Positions 11,513 through 20,474 of a stretch of DNA of 64,000 bases are shown here, in pieces; positions within the stretch are counted from its first letter, which is position 1, and each line of letters starts with the position of its first letter. The notes beneath the pieces are model-generated. The model was not told where the DNA came from, did no database searches, and saw nothing but the letters and a program-made list of their open reading frames with translations. Source of the stretch: Humisphaera borealis (GTDB taxonomy: Bacteria > Planctomycetota > Phycisphaerae > Tepidisphaerales > Tepidisphaeraceae); assembly GCF_015169395.1 (NCBI RefSeq), contig NZ_CP063458.1, forward strand, positions 4,526,001 to 4,590,000, read 5' to 3'. The position numbers and the translations under genes were made by a program.

Positions 11513-13129
11513 TCAGACCGATGGAGGCAGATCGAAGTTCTCGCCCCGACGGTGTCCATCGCTGATGCGGGCGATCGACAGAAGAGATGGGGGCAAGTCC
11601 ACGAGCCGACCGCCACGTTGCAGCAGAAGTTCCCCGAGGACGACGTCGTCCAGCGCCTTGGTCATTCCGCGGTCGGGGTAATCATGAATGCGGAGGTAGT
11701 TCGTGCGGGCCACGAATAGCCCGCCGACGGCGAACGGGCACCATTCCCACAGGTCGGCCGGCAGGTGGCCGTTCGATTTCCACCACGGCCGCTCGCCGAT
11801 GTAAGTCATGTAAGACGGGTCTTGAAACCTGCGCGGACCCCAGCGAGCCCGCTGCCCGGCGACATCAAAAGGGTGTTCACCACGGATAAAGCGGTTCAAC
11901 TCCTGCGACCAGTTGGGGTCGGTGAAGTGCGAATCGTCGTCCAGCCAGAGCACGTAGGGCGTCTGCACCTGCTCCAGGAGGAGCCGCATCATCGGATCCT
12001 TGTTCAGGTTTCTCGTCGAACGCACCAGTCCCGTTGCCGCTCCGCAGCGGACGGCATCATCGGCCGCCCTGATCGTCTCTTCGCCACAGGCATTCAGTCC
12101 GATCAGCAGATCACAATCGGCCGACCGTGTAATGGCGTCCAGAACACTCCTGAGACATCGGATGGAATACTCGGGGTACGACCCGTAGCAACCCACGAGG
12201 ACAGTCAGCAGCTTTCCATTCCCGGGGATTGGAAGGACCCGGTCATCCTGCATCGCTTTTCGTTTGTGTGCTGCTGCTTCGTAAAGCAAACCCAGTCTCG
12301 CGACCTCCCGCGGAACCCCATCCGGCCAGCGCCGCGGTCTGGAGCGGTGAAGCAAGAGGGCCTGTTCATACTGCATGATGGCTTCCGCCCGGTGGCCCTG
12401 TCGTTCGTGTACGACTGCGAGATAGGCATGGCTGTGCACGTCGCCCGGATCCGCCGACAAGGCCTGTTCCAAGGCCTCCCCGGCACCGGCCAGATCTCCT
12501 CCCTGAAGTCGGGCCAGGCCAAGTTCGCGATGTAATTCTGCGAGCGATGACCCGGAGGACGAACGGATCACCTGCTCCAGAAAAACAGCGGACTCGGCAA
12601 ATCGTCCGTCGGTGCGAAGGTGTCTCGCGTAGTCCAGCATCGCGGCCGGCTGATCGGGTTGCAGGCGGAGCCAATTATGGAAAGCCGTATCCGAATCGCC
12701 GGTCCGGCCCATGGCACCAAGTGCTTCGGCAAGAAGGCGATGGGCATCCGGGTAGTGTGCATCTGCTTCGATCGCACGCCGAAACGCCTCGATTGCCTGT
12801 TCCGCGTCTCCCAGCGTCATCAAGGCGACGCCGACATTCCGCGATTGCGCCGCGCCGGGAGCAATCAGCTCCGCCCTTCGGAACTGCTCCAGTGCCTCCT
12901 GCACCCGGCCGTTGCCGGCCAGCGCGATACCGAATGCGGATCGCACGGTCTCATCGTCCGGGTGAGAGGCGATGATTTCTTCGAAGCAGGCGAACGCCTT
13001 TGCAAGCTCGCCCGACCGCAGCAGGGCCTCGGCATCCTGGACCGTTGGCGCCACCGATCCTGCGTGTTTCGCCGGGAGGTCCGATCGACACGGAAGCTCA
13101 ACTTCAGGATGCGCGGATGTGCTGATCAT
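11513..13129 (-). CDS. TPR-repeat glycosyltransferase (GT-A fold)
   Basis: 538 residues from the ATG at 13129, 16 nt after the previous gene; the longer in-frame extension overlaps that gene and is rejected. The N-terminal ~280 residues hold about seven TPR-like units (for example AEALLRSGELAKAFACFEEI and AIEAFRRAIEADAHYPDAHR). The C-terminal ~240 residues form a GT2-like domain: 'LTVLVGCYGSYPEYSIRCLR', the metal-binding D-x-D in 'YVLWLDDDSHF', and an ED-like acceptor region 'DDVVLGELLLQRGG'. It probably acts with the upstream TPR transferase on a protein or glycan acceptor. The acceptor is unknown. Confidence 0.82.
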   Translation of the reverse strand: MISTSAHPEVELPCRSDLPAKHAGSVAPTVQDAEALLRSGELAKAFACFEEIIASHPDDETVRSAFGIALAGNGRVQEALEQFRRAELIAPGAAQSRNVGVALMTLGDAEQAIEAFRRAIEADAHYPDAHRLLAEALGAMGRTGDSDTAFHNWLRLQPDQPAAMLDYARHLRTDGRFAESAVFLEQVIRSSSGSSLAELHRELGLARLQGGDLAGAGEALEQALSADPGDVHSHAYLAVVHERQGHRAEAIMQYEQALLLHRSRPRRWPDGVPREVARLGLLYEAAAHKRKAMQDDRVLPIPGNGKLLTVLVGCYGSYPEYSIRCLRSVLDAITRSADCDLLIGLNACGEETIRAADDAVRCGAATGLVRSTRNLNKDPMMRLLLEQVQTPYVLWLDDDSHFTDPNWSQELNRFIRGEHPFDVAGQRARWGPRRFQDPSYMTYIGERPWWKSNGHLPADLWEWCPFAVGGLFVARTNYLRIHDYPDRGMTKALDDVVLGELLLQRGGRLVDLPPSLLSIARISDGHRRGENFDLPPSV

Positions 13130-13145
13130 GTGGTCTGACCTGCTG

Positions 13146-14762
13146 TTAATGCTGGCCAACAAGTTGAAGCTGAAGTGCCGACGCGACCTCGCTGATGACC
13201 GGTTCCCACTGATCGCGCTGCCTTTGCCGAAACAGCCGCATCGTCGGATACCAAGGGGAGTCCAGGCGATCATTCATCCACCGCCAGTCCACCATGGTCG
13301 AAAGCATGACCCAGACCGGCACGGCCATCGCCCCGGCGAGATGGGCCGGCATCGTGTCGACCGTGACCACCAGATCAACCGAAGCGATCCACGCGGCAAG
13401 GTCGGCAACTGCCGCCGACTCGGATGGTTGATCTCGAATGACCTCTTCGATCGCAAACGGGCAGCTGGACAGCTGCTCTGTTCCCGGGCCGCGTTGCAAC
13501 GAAACCAGCCGAATATCTGGAACCTGTGCCAACGGTGCCAGGCTGCTCAGTGGTACGGACCGATGCCGATCCCATTGATGGCTCGGGTTGCCCTGCCAGA
13601 TGACCCCGACCGTCAAACCATTGAGTTGTGCGAGCCTCTGTCGATGTCGTGCGACAAGCGTTGTGTCGGCGTGCAGGTACGGCACGTCGGCCGGAATGCT
13701 GTCCAAGCGGGTGTGCAGGAGGCGCGGCAGGCTCATCGCAGGGACGACGGCATCCACCGGCGGCAAAGCCGACCCCTCCGGAAAGACGCGATCGATCGCG
13801 GGACAACTGGACATCACCGCCGCCAACGGAGCGGGCGTCTCCAAAAGCACGGTTGCTCCCGCCTTTTTCAGCAATGCCGCATATCGCACGAACATCACCA
13901 TGTCACCCAGGCCCTGTTCGCTGTACACCAGGATTGTCCGCCCGCAAGGCGATCGGCCGTCCCAGGTCGGTGCGTCGTAACTGCGGCGACGAGCGTTGCC
14001 GTCGCGATCCCAGCGGGCTTCGTATTCTTCCCAGCCTCTATCGAAATCGCCGTTCTGAAGCAACGCGAGCGATCGGTTCCATCGCGCGCTGCCGGCATCC
14101 GCATTCAGCAGGATTGCCAGGTCGTAGCATGCGATTGCCTCGGCGATCCTTCCCTGCTCCTTCAGTGCGTTCCCACGATTCACATGGGCTTCGGGCAGAG
14201 AGGGGGACAGCCGTAGTGCCGCCAGGAAGGCTGCCTCGGCGTCTGCGTACCTGGCCAGCGTTGCCAGTGCAAAACCGAGATTGCTCCATCCACCCGCGCA
14301 CCTGGAATCAAGCCTGAGCGCCTGCCGCAACACGATCGTCGCCTCCCTGGCGCGGCCCAGATGCGTCAGCGAAAGGCCTAGCCCATTCAGTGCGTCTACG
14401 CACCGGGGATCGATCGCAAGGGCATCGCGAAATGCCTTGATTGCGTCCAGGTGACGATGGTGCGCCGACAACGCCTTGGCGAGGTTCAGCCGGCCCTCGA
14501 GGTAATCAGGCCATCGCTCCACGACTTGCTCGAACTGCAACAATGCCTCCGCTGGTTCTCCCGCCTGTGCCAACGCGACGCCAAGATTCAGCCGGGGCTC
14601 TCTGGCACCCGGGTCGAGTTTCGACGCCCGCTGGAACGCCTCGATGGCCTTAACGAAACGGCGGTTTCCGGCAGATTCGAGTCCCGATGTATTAAGTGCG
14701 CTGGCAGCTTCAGACGAGACCGAGACGGAAAGCGAGCCGGATGGACTTGAGCAAAGGTTCAT
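13146..14762 (-). CDS. TPR-repeat glycosyltransferase (GT41/GT9-like)
   Basis: 538 residues from the ATG at 14762. This start is supported by a promoter whose start site falls near 14803. Residues ~30-260 are TPRs (NRRFVKAIEAFQRASKLDPG, LRQALRLDSRCAGGWSNLGF). The C-terminal part is a GT-B domain of the O-GlcNAc-transferase/heptosyltransferase type: 'ILVYSEQGLGDMVMFVRYA', 'VGVIWQGNPSHQWDRHRSVP', and the nucleotide-sugar loop 'VDLVVTVDTMPAHLAGAMAV'. Bacterial members of this family often glycosylate surface or flagellar proteins. It heads a minus-strand group with the second TPR transferase and the RHS gene. Confidence 0.85.
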   Translation of the reverse strand: MNLCSSPSGSLSVSVSSEAASALNTSGLESAGNRRFVKAIEAFQRASKLDPGAREPRLNLGVALAQAGEPAEALLQFEQVVERWPDYLEGRLNLAKALSAHHRHLDAIKAFRDALAIDPRCVDALNGLGLSLTHLGRAREATIVLRQALRLDSRCAGGWSNLGFALATLARYADAEAAFLAALRLSPSLPEAHVNRGNALKEQGRIAEAIACYDLAILLNADAGSARWNRSLALLQNGDFDRGWEEYEARWDRDGNARRRSYDAPTWDGRSPCGRTILVYSEQGLGDMVMFVRYAALLKKAGATVLLETPAPLAAVMSSCPAIDRVFPEGSALPPVDAVVPAMSLPRLLHTRLDSIPADVPYLHADTTLVARHRQRLAQLNGLTVGVIWQGNPSHQWDRHRSVPLSSLAPLAQVPDIRLVSLQRGPGTEQLSSCPFAIEEVIRDQPSESAAVADLAAWIASVDLVVTVDTMPAHLAGAMAVPVWVMLSTMVDWRWMNDRLDSPWYPTMRLFRQRQRDQWEPVISEVASALQLQLVGQH

Positions 14763-14808
14763 GATCGCTACCTGCCCGGGGGACGGCTCACCCCGAACCG
14801 ACACGCTA

Positions 14809-14836
14809 ATGATCTACAGGTGTTGTTATATGTCAA
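14809..14836 (-). promoter_or_regulatory. Promoter for the TPR-glycosyltransferase operon
   Basis: On the minus strand TTGACA (14836-14831) is a perfect -35. After 16 nt comes GATCAT (14814-14809, 4/6). The predicted start near 14803 leaves a ~40-nt leader to the ATG at 14762. Confidence 0.6.
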
Positions 14837-14980
14837 TTGTTTTACATCAATCGAGGGTAATCCCGTGCTGGCTTGCTCGGCATCAGGGGTCTCCAGACGA
14901 TCGCCGGACGGTGACAACCGGCGATGGCAATTCAGACTGCGCAAGGGCGGCCGCGGGCTGAACGATCCCGAAGCGTCGAC

Positions 14981-14986
14981 TATGAT
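14981..14986 (+). promoter_or_regulatory. Possible -10 box giving a leaderless mgtE mRNA
   Basis: TATGAT ends 6 nt before the mgtE ATG at 14993, so a transcript from it would begin at or beside the start codon. The -35 at 14958-14963 (CTGAAC) matches only 3/6. Weak inference. Confidence 0.3.
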
Positions 14987-14992
14987 GCTCAG

Positions 14993-16429
14993 ATGCGCGA
15001 GAAGGGCACCGAATCGTCCGACGAAACCACCGATCTGTCCGATGTCTCTAGCCAAGCTGACATCGAAGGTGACGATCTTTTCGATCCGCACGACCGTGAA
15101 ACGCTGCAGCCGCCTTCTGTGTCCGACGCAGAATCCCCGCGCGACGTAGCTGCCAAGATCGAAGAAATTCCCGCGCAGCAGGCCGCGACCATCCTGCAGA
15201 ACCTGAGCACCGCGCAGGCCGCCAACGTCGCCGAGTACCTCGACCCCGATACCGCCAGTCGCATCATGGCCGAAATGGACCCGGCCCTGGCCGCTTCGGT
15301 CCTGACGGGCATGGAGTTCGCCGAGGCCTCCATGGTCATGGCGGCGATGGATCCCGACGACGCCGTCGACATCCTTGCGCACGTACCGCCCGAGACGCAC
15401 GACGAGATTCTTCGGGAGATGGCCGCTCGCGACGCGGCCCTGGTCCGGGCGCTGGAACAGTACCCACCCGATTCGGCCGGCGGCATCATGACGACGGAGG
15501 TCACGGCCCTGGCCGAAGACCTCACCGTCCAGGAGGCGATCGACGAACTGCGTCGACTGAGTGAGCAGCTCGAGCAGATGTTTTATGTCTATGTGGTGGA
15601 CGCCCGGAGCCATCTCGTCGGTGTACTGTCGATGCGCGACCTGATCCTCGCGCGGCCGGACCGGCGACTGGTCCGCGTCATGAACACGCACGTCAAAAGC
15701 GTGCCCACGACCATGGACCGCGAGGAGGTCGCAAGCCTGTTCCGTAAGTTCAATTATCTGGCGATGCCGGTGGTGGACGAGAAGCACCGGCTCGTCGGGC
15801 TCATCACTGTGGACGACGTCGTCCGGGTGCTCGAAGAAGAATCGATGGAGGACGTTCAGAAGCTATTCGGTGCCGGTGCCGACGAGCGGCTCAACAGTCC
15901 CTGGTTCTTCAGCTTCCGCAAACGAACCCCCTGGCTCATCGTGAACCTCGGAACCGCGTTCATGGCGGCGGCCGTGGTGGGGCTCTTCGAACAGACGATC
16001 GCGCTGGTTCCCATCCTCGCCGGGCTTCAAACCGTCGTTTCGGGCATGGGCGGCAACGCCAGCGCCCAGGCGATGGCGGTCTCGGTGCGGGGAATTGCGC
16101 TGGGGGAGGTGGACAACCGCCGGATTCGTAAAGTCCTGCGCAAGGAAATGCTGGTCGGCCTGCTCGCCGGCCTGGTGATCGGGTTCATCACGTTTCTAGC
16201 TGTTGTGCTGTTTTACGGAAAGTTCGGCGTTGCGGTGATTGTCGGGCTGGCCCTGGTGTTCAATCACGTCAACGCATGCGTGAGCGGCGTGAGCATTCCT
16301 TTCATCATGAAGCGACTGGGGTTCGATCCGGCGCAGTCGGCGAGCATCTTCGCGACAACACTCACCGACTGCGGCGGTTTTTTCGCCACCCTCTGGCTCG
16401 CCAGGCTCGCGATGGACTGGATCAAGTGA
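14993..16429 (+). CDS. mgtE: Magnesium transporter MgtE
   Basis: 478 residues from the ATG at 14993; an in-frame start at 14924 would add an unsupported basic extension. All MgtE domains are present in order. An acidic N-terminal superhelical domain ('VAAKIEEIPAQQAATILQNL', 'MDPDDAVDILAHV', ending 'YPPDSAGGIMTTE') is followed by two CBS domains (~residues 170-300, 'FYVYVVDARSHLVGVLSMRD' and 'VVDEKHRLVGLITVDDVVRV'). The C-terminal five-helix pore holds 'GMGGNASAQAMAVSVRGIAL' and 'PFIMKRLGFDPAQSASIFAT'. It imports Mg2+ and is gated by cytosolic Mg2+ through the soluble domains. No M-box leader is visible upstream. Confidence 0.95.
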   Translation: MREKGTESSDETTDLSDVSSQADIEGDDLFDPHDRETLQPPSVSDAESPRDVAAKIEEIPAQQAATILQNLSTAQAANVAEYLDPDTASRIMAEMDPALAASVLTGMEFAEASMVMAAMDPDDAVDILAHVPPETHDEILREMAARDAALVRALEQYPPDSAGGIMTTEVTALAEDLTVQEAIDELRRLSEQLEQMFYVYVVDARSHLVGVLSMRDLILARPDRRLVRVMNTHVKSVPTTMDREEVASLFRKFNYLAMPVVDEKHRLVGLITVDDVVRVLEEESMEDVQKLFGAGADERLNSPWFFSFRKRTPWLIVNLGTAFMAAAVVGLFEQTIALVPILAGLQTVVSGMGGNASAQAMAVSVRGIALGEVDNRRIRKVLRKEMLVGLLAGLVIGFITFLAVVLFYGKFGVAVIVGLALVFNHVNACVSGVSIPFIMKRLGFDPAQSASIFATTLTDCGGFFATLWLARLAMDWIK

Positions 16430-16513
16430 TGCCAGTGCTACGACGCCGGTAGCGCCACGAAGCGTGCCAGTCTCCTCGCGGTAGAGCGATGCCTCCGAAC
16501 GACTCGTGCTGCT

Positions 16514-17605
16514 TCAATCCGCGTTTACTTCAGTCGTCACCCGGTCCATGATCTTGTTCGCTTCGGTACCCAGATCTTCCATCGAAGCGCATTTCTTCAG
16601 CACGTCTGCGGGCGGGTAGATGATGGGATTGTCCAGCAGCTCTTTCTTCACTTTGCTCCGACCCACCCTGTTGGGCGTGGCATATGCGGCAAAGTCCGCG
16701 GCGCGGGCGGCGACGTCGGGTCGCATCAGGAAGTCGACGAGCTTGTGCGCGTTGGCGACGCGCGTGGATGCCGTCGGAATGCTCAGGTTATCGATCCATA
16801 GCGTTGCACCTTCCTTCGGCACGATGAACCCCAGTTCCTCCGGCTTCTTGACCACTTCCTTGTAGAACTGCCCGTTGAATCCCTGCGCCAGCGCGACGTC
16901 CCCGGCGGCCAGCTTCTCGTAGATGCCGTCGACATCGTAGATCGGAGCGACAGCCTTCTTCTGCAACTTCAACACTTCGATGGCGGCGTTAAGGATGGCC
17001 GGGTCCTTGCTGTTGGGTTCCTTGCCGTCGCGTCGCAGGACGGACGTCACCATCTCGCGCGGGTCGTTCAGCATCGCGACCTTGCCCTTGTACTTCGGGT
17101 CAAACAGGATGGCCCAGCTGTTGACGGGGTCGGTGACCTTCTTCTTATTGTAGCCAATGCCCGTCGTCCCCCAGAACAGCGGCACGGAGAACTCGTTGGC
17201 GGTGTCGAACCCTTTGCCGAGCAGCGTGGGGTCGAGGTTCGAAAAGTTCGACAGCTTGGCCCGGTCGAACTTCTGGATGAGTTTCTGGGCCGCCAGCCGC
17301 CGTACCATGTAGTCCGACGGTGAGACGACGTCGAACTCATTAGACCCGCCGGCAAGCTTGGCGAGCAATTGCTCGTTGCTTTCCATGACGGCGACGGCGA
17401 CTTCAATCCCCGTCTCTTTCTTGAAATCCGCCAGGACGTCGTCGGGGATGTACTCGCTGAAGATCAGCAGGTTGACCTTCTTGTCGTCCGCCTGGGCCGC
17501 AGGAGTAGGCGCGGGATCCTTCTTGCAGCCGATCGAACCGATCAGCGGCACCAACGCGACCAGGAGCGGGACAATCAACGACAGGCGGGAACGGCGATTG
17601 GGCAT
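16514..17605 (-). CDS. potD: Spermidine/putrescine ABC transporter substrate-binding lipoprotein
   Basis: 363 residues. The N-terminus is a lipoprotein signal (MPNRRSR, then a hydrophobic core and S-I-G-C at Cys27), suggesting a membrane-anchored receptor. The body matches PotD/PotF: 'LLIFSEYIPDDVLADFKKET', 'FDVVSPSDYMVRRLAAQKLI', 'VPLFWGTTGIGYNKKKV' and 'NAHKLVDFLMRPDVAARAAD'. It follows potC by 6 nt. Neither potA nor potB lies next to the pair. It most likely binds a polyamine in the periplasm. Confidence 0.92.
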   Translation of the reverse strand: MPNRRSRLSLIVPLLVALVPLIGSIGCKKDPAPTPAAQADDKKVNLLIFSEYIPDDVLADFKKETGIEVAVAVMESNEQLLAKLAGGSNEFDVVSPSDYMVRRLAAQKLIQKFDRAKLSNFSNLDPTLLGKGFDTANEFSVPLFWGTTGIGYNKKKVTDPVNSWAILFDPKYKGKVAMLNDPREMVTSVLRRDGKEPNSKDPAILNAAIEVLKLQKKAVAPIYDVDGIYEKLAAGDVALAQGFNGQFYKEVVKKPEELGFIVPKEGATLWIDNLSIPTASTRVANAHKLVDFLMRPDVAARAADFAAYATPNRVGRSKVKKELLDNPIIYPPADVLKKCASMEDLGTEANKIMDRVTTEVNAD

Positions 17606-17611
17606 AGGGCG

Positions 17612-18391
17612 TCACCGAGAGAGGAGTTTCTGTGCAGGAACGATCATAAACGCGGTGACCACCAGTAACAGGGTACAGACGGCATTGGCCTGCGGGTTCA
17701 CCGACGCGCGGAGCATGGAGTATATCTCGACCGGCAGCGTCTGCGAACCGACGCCGCTGACCAGAGAACTGACGACATAGTCATCGAGTGAAAGTGTAAA
17801 CACGAGTAATGCCGCCGCCAGGATCCCCGGAAGCAATTGCGGCAGCGTCACCCTGACAAACGCCCCGACCGGGCCGGCACCAAGGTCGATCGCGGCTTCT
17901 TCGACAGAACGGTCCAGGCCGGCGAGCCGGGCCTTCACCACGACCGCCACGTAACTGACGGTAAACACGATGTGAGCAAGCGCGACCGTAGTCAGGTTCA
18001 TCGAGCGCACGCCCAGCGCGTTGTAGAACGCCAATAGCGACACCGCCAACACGATTTCCGGGATGACGATCGGGAGATAGATCATCGCGCCCGTTATGCC
18101 CTTGCCGCGAAAGCTGTAGCGTGAGAGCCCAATCGCGGCGAGCGTGCCGATCAGGGTGGAACACAGCGTTGCGACGCCCCCAACGATCAGGCTGTTGGTC
18201 GTCGCCCGAATGAGCCGCTCGTTACCCGCCAGCGCGGCATACCACTTGAAGGAGAAGCCCTCCCAGATCGTCGCTTGCCTGCCCGAGTTAAATGACAGGA
18301 CGATCAGCACCAGGATCGGTGCGTAGAGAAAGGTGTAGATCAGTAGGGTGTGGGTCGCGAGGGCGATGGAAGTTCGGCGGCTGGCGTTCAT
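17612..18391 (-). CDS. potC: Spermidine/putrescine ABC transporter permease
   Basis: 259 residues with about six membrane helices. The first is 'THTLLIYTFLYAPILVLIVL'. The EAA loop that contacts the ATPase is 'EEAAIDLGAGPVGAFVRVTL', and 'LDDYVVSSLVSGVG' is the typical PotC/YdcV C-terminal motif. It is the PotC-type half of a heterodimeric permease, yet no PotB-type partner is encoded in the window. The gene upstream is a glycosyltransferase 90 nt away on the same strand. It is probably co-transcribed with potD. Confidence 0.92.
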   Translation of the reverse strand: MNASRRTSIALATHTLLIYTFLYAPILVLIVLSFNSGRQATIWEGFSFKWYAALAGNERLIRATTNSLIVGGVATLCSTLIGTLAAIGLSRYSFRGKGITGAMIYLPIVIPEIVLAVSLLAFYNALGVRSMNLTTVALAHIVFTVSYVAVVVKARLAGLDRSVEEAAIDLGAGPVGAFVRVTLPQLLPGILAAALLVFTLSLDDYVVSSLVSGVGSQTLPVEIYSMLRASVNPQANAVCTLLLVVTAFMIVPAQKLLSR

Positions 18392-18481
18392 GCGGTATCG
18401 CCCGGCGTGCTGGCGTCAGCTTCCTGACTGAAGACTGACCGCGCCCGCTGGCGGATACTAACCGCTGACACAATGCAGCGG

Positions 18482-19504
18482 CTACCTGGCCGGTATGCTG
18501 CGGCCGGGGTTCCAGATGTGAGCCTGGGCCGCGTTGAGATCGCGCGTCGCCTTGGTCTTGCCGAACAGCAGGCAGTTCCACTGGTAGCGCCGCAGGAACC
18601 GGCGGAACTCGGCGTCGCCGTAGCGGGGATTCCGCTTGAACATGCTCTTGAGATATCCCCAGAGCATGGCCATCGAGCCCATGAAGATCGGCGGATGGAA
18701 CATGCGGAAGGTGCAGCTGGCGAGCATGTAACTCAGCCCCGTCCCCATGAAATACTGCCCGAAGCCGTGCCGCTGCCGGCCGACCCACCAGTTCTTGTGG
18801 CTTGTGCCCATCGGCCGCAGGTGCTCGAAGTTGATCTTCGGATCGTCCCAGCTGACGGCGATCCAGCCGAGCGTGCGGCAGCGATGGCAGTCGATGCCGT
18901 CCCACATCAGTTCGCGGACGAACCCGCCGATCTGCTTGAACGCGCTCGTACGGTAGAACTTGACCATGCCGACGCACGTCTCGTCGCCGCACTTTTCGGA
19001 GATCTGCTTTCCGTCGCGGGTGAAATAGGGCTTGCCGCTGGCGGCGGCAATGCGCGGGTTGGCTTCCATCCGCGCCATCAGCTCTTCGAAGTAACCGCGA
19101 GGAAGGTCGAGGTCGAGATCGAGCTTGGTGACGTAATCGAAGTCGTCGGGATTGATGGTGTCGTAGCCAGCGTAGAACGCGTCAATCACGCCGCCGCCCA
19201 GCTTGCGGTCGCCGCGATCACCGCGGGTGACCACCTTGATCCAGGGATACTTGTCGGCGTATTCCTTCAGAATCTGTGGCGTCTCGTCCTTGGAGCCGTC
19301 GTCGACGATGATCCAGAGCGTCGGCAGAACCGTCTGGTTGACGACGCTGTCCAGCGTCCGCCGGGCGTACTTGGCCTCGTCGCGGCAGGGCGTGACGAGA
19401 AGATACTTCCGCGACGGGGCGGCGGAGGTGTTGGCAGTTTGGGTAGGAGTCATACCGGTACGACGCAAAGTCAGCCGCTCGGCGGCATCAAACAAGGACA
19501 GCAT
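18482..19504 (-). CDS. Family 2 glycosyltransferase
   Basis: 340 residues from the ATG at 19504, which has a strong GGAGG 7 nt upstream. This favours it over ATG 19453 and over the longer frame. GT-A signatures: 'KYLLVTPCRDEAKYARRTLD', 'WIIVDDGSKDET', and a triple-Asp motif 'DYVTKLDLDLDLP' in place of the usual DxD. The acceptor region includes 'MWDGIDCHRCRTLGWIAVSW'. The last 60 residues are hydrophobic/basic (FMGSMAMLWGYLKSMFKRNP), so membrane association is likely. It marks the left edge of the polysaccharide locus, next to potCD and divergent from an unknown gene. Confidence 0.85.
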   Translation of the reverse strand: MLSLFDAAERLTLRRTGMTPTQTANTSAAPSRKYLLVTPCRDEAKYARRTLDSVVNQTVLPTLWIIVDDGSKDETPQILKEYADKYPWIKVVTRGDRGDRKLGGGVIDAFYAGYDTINPDDFDYVTKLDLDLDLPRGYFEELMARMEANPRIAAASGKPYFTRDGKQISEKCGDETCVGMVKFYRTSAFKQIGGFVRELMWDGIDCHRCRTLGWIAVSWDDPKINFEHLRPMGTSHKNWWVGRQRHGFGQYFMGTGLSYMLASCTFRMFHPPIFMGSMAMLWGYLKSMFKRNPRYGDAEFRRFLRRYQWNCLLFGKTKATRDLNAAQAHIWNPGRSIPAR

Positions 19505-19816
19505 TCTAGATCCTCCGCAGGCGCTGTCCTCTACATCGGACATTCTACGGGAGGGCGAAAGAAAGTGTTGGAGTCGCGGGAATCGACGCGTAACGGCAAT
19601 AAGTATCGGGATGGCGGGAAGTTGGGTGGCGTGGTCGGTTGCTGATAATCATCGCTCATCGATTCAGGCGAGGGGATCGATCCGCAAGCGACCGCGCGAC
19701 CCCACGGCTCTGTCATGCTCATACCTCCTCCCGCGTCCGGATTTCTGCTACAATGCAGGGCCGGAGCGGTTTTTCAATCGTCCCGCCTGACCGTTCCTTT
19801 AACGGGTCCAATAAGT
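19505..19816. other. Divergent intergenic region
   Basis: 312 bases between a minus-strand glycosyltransferase and a plus-strand unknown gene. A TACAAT at 19749-19754 could be a -10 for the plus gene, but no -35 is visible. Nothing else is recognisable. Confidence 0.4.
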
Positions 19817-20452
19817 ATGCCACCGCCAAAAGACGCCAAGGAAATGCGTACGACCGCCCCGAAGAATTTTAATGAGGCGTTCGAGAAGGTCAGCCCGAAA
19901 GATCGCGCTAATCTGCAAAAGCACCTCGATGCCGTGGCATCGATGCCGCACGCCTTTACGGACACGTGGAAGGGCTTGCTGCTGACGCTGTCTCAGCATG
20001 CGCCCCACGCCTGCCAGACCGTTGGCACCGAGGCCGTCCGTTTCTTCGTGCAGGACGGCACGTACAAGCTGCAGATGTTTGCGTTGGAAGACAAGCTTGC
20101 CGAGCCCATCCGCGTTTACCTCCCGAACGTGCTTGAGGCGTCGATCAAGGCCAAGCTGATCTCCCGAACGGCGGCTCCGAATGCATTCACCGTTGCCGGT
20201 GAGTCGGGCGAGCCCATCCTGATCGACGAACTGGACGCCTCGACAACGATCGACGCGCCTGTGCACTTCAAGTTCATGATCGGGCTGAATCGAAAGGCGC
20301 TGCGGGTGACGTTCCCGTCGCGAGATCGAACCGGGTTAGTGAAGCTGATCTCGGCGATGTGCGATCTGGCCATCAGGGCCAACGAGGCCGCCGAAGCACG
20401 AAACAAGGAAGCACTAACCAAGCAGCAGGCGACGCCGGCGGGCAAGCGATAG
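19817..20452 (+). CDS. Conserved-looking cytoplasmic protein of unknown function
   Basis: 211 residues from the ATG at 19817; the upstream in-frame ATG at 19715 would add an odd Pro/Cys-rich leader crossing a likely promoter. No signal peptide or membrane segment. A helical N-terminus (NFNEAFEKVSPKDRANLQKHL) precedes a mixed alpha/beta domain ending 'RTGLVKLISAMCDLAIRANE' and a polar tail. I do not recognise the family. The gene is followed 22 nt later by a small membrane protein and is probably co-transcribed with it. Confidence 0.65.
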   Translation: MPPPKDAKEMRTTAPKNFNEAFEKVSPKDRANLQKHLDAVASMPHAFTDTWKGLLLTLSQHAPHACQTVGTEAVRFFVQDGTYKLQMFALEDKLAEPIRVYLPNVLEASIKAKLISRTAAPNAFTVAGESGEPILIDELDASTTIDAPVHFKFMIGLNRKALRVTFPSRDRTGLVKLISAMCDLAIRANEAAEARNKEALTKQQATPAGKR

Positions 20453-20474
20453 GATTTCAATTGGAGGGCGGAGG

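Noticed and set aside
13130-13273. N-terminal extension of the second TPR glycosyltransferase
   Set aside because: It overlaps the end of the upstream gene, has a composition unlike the protein, and the ATG at 13129 fits the 16-nt spacing.
14763-14923. M-box (Mg2+) riboswitch upstream of mgtE
   Set aside because: The region is too short and holds the divergent promoter; no M-box helices could be drawn.
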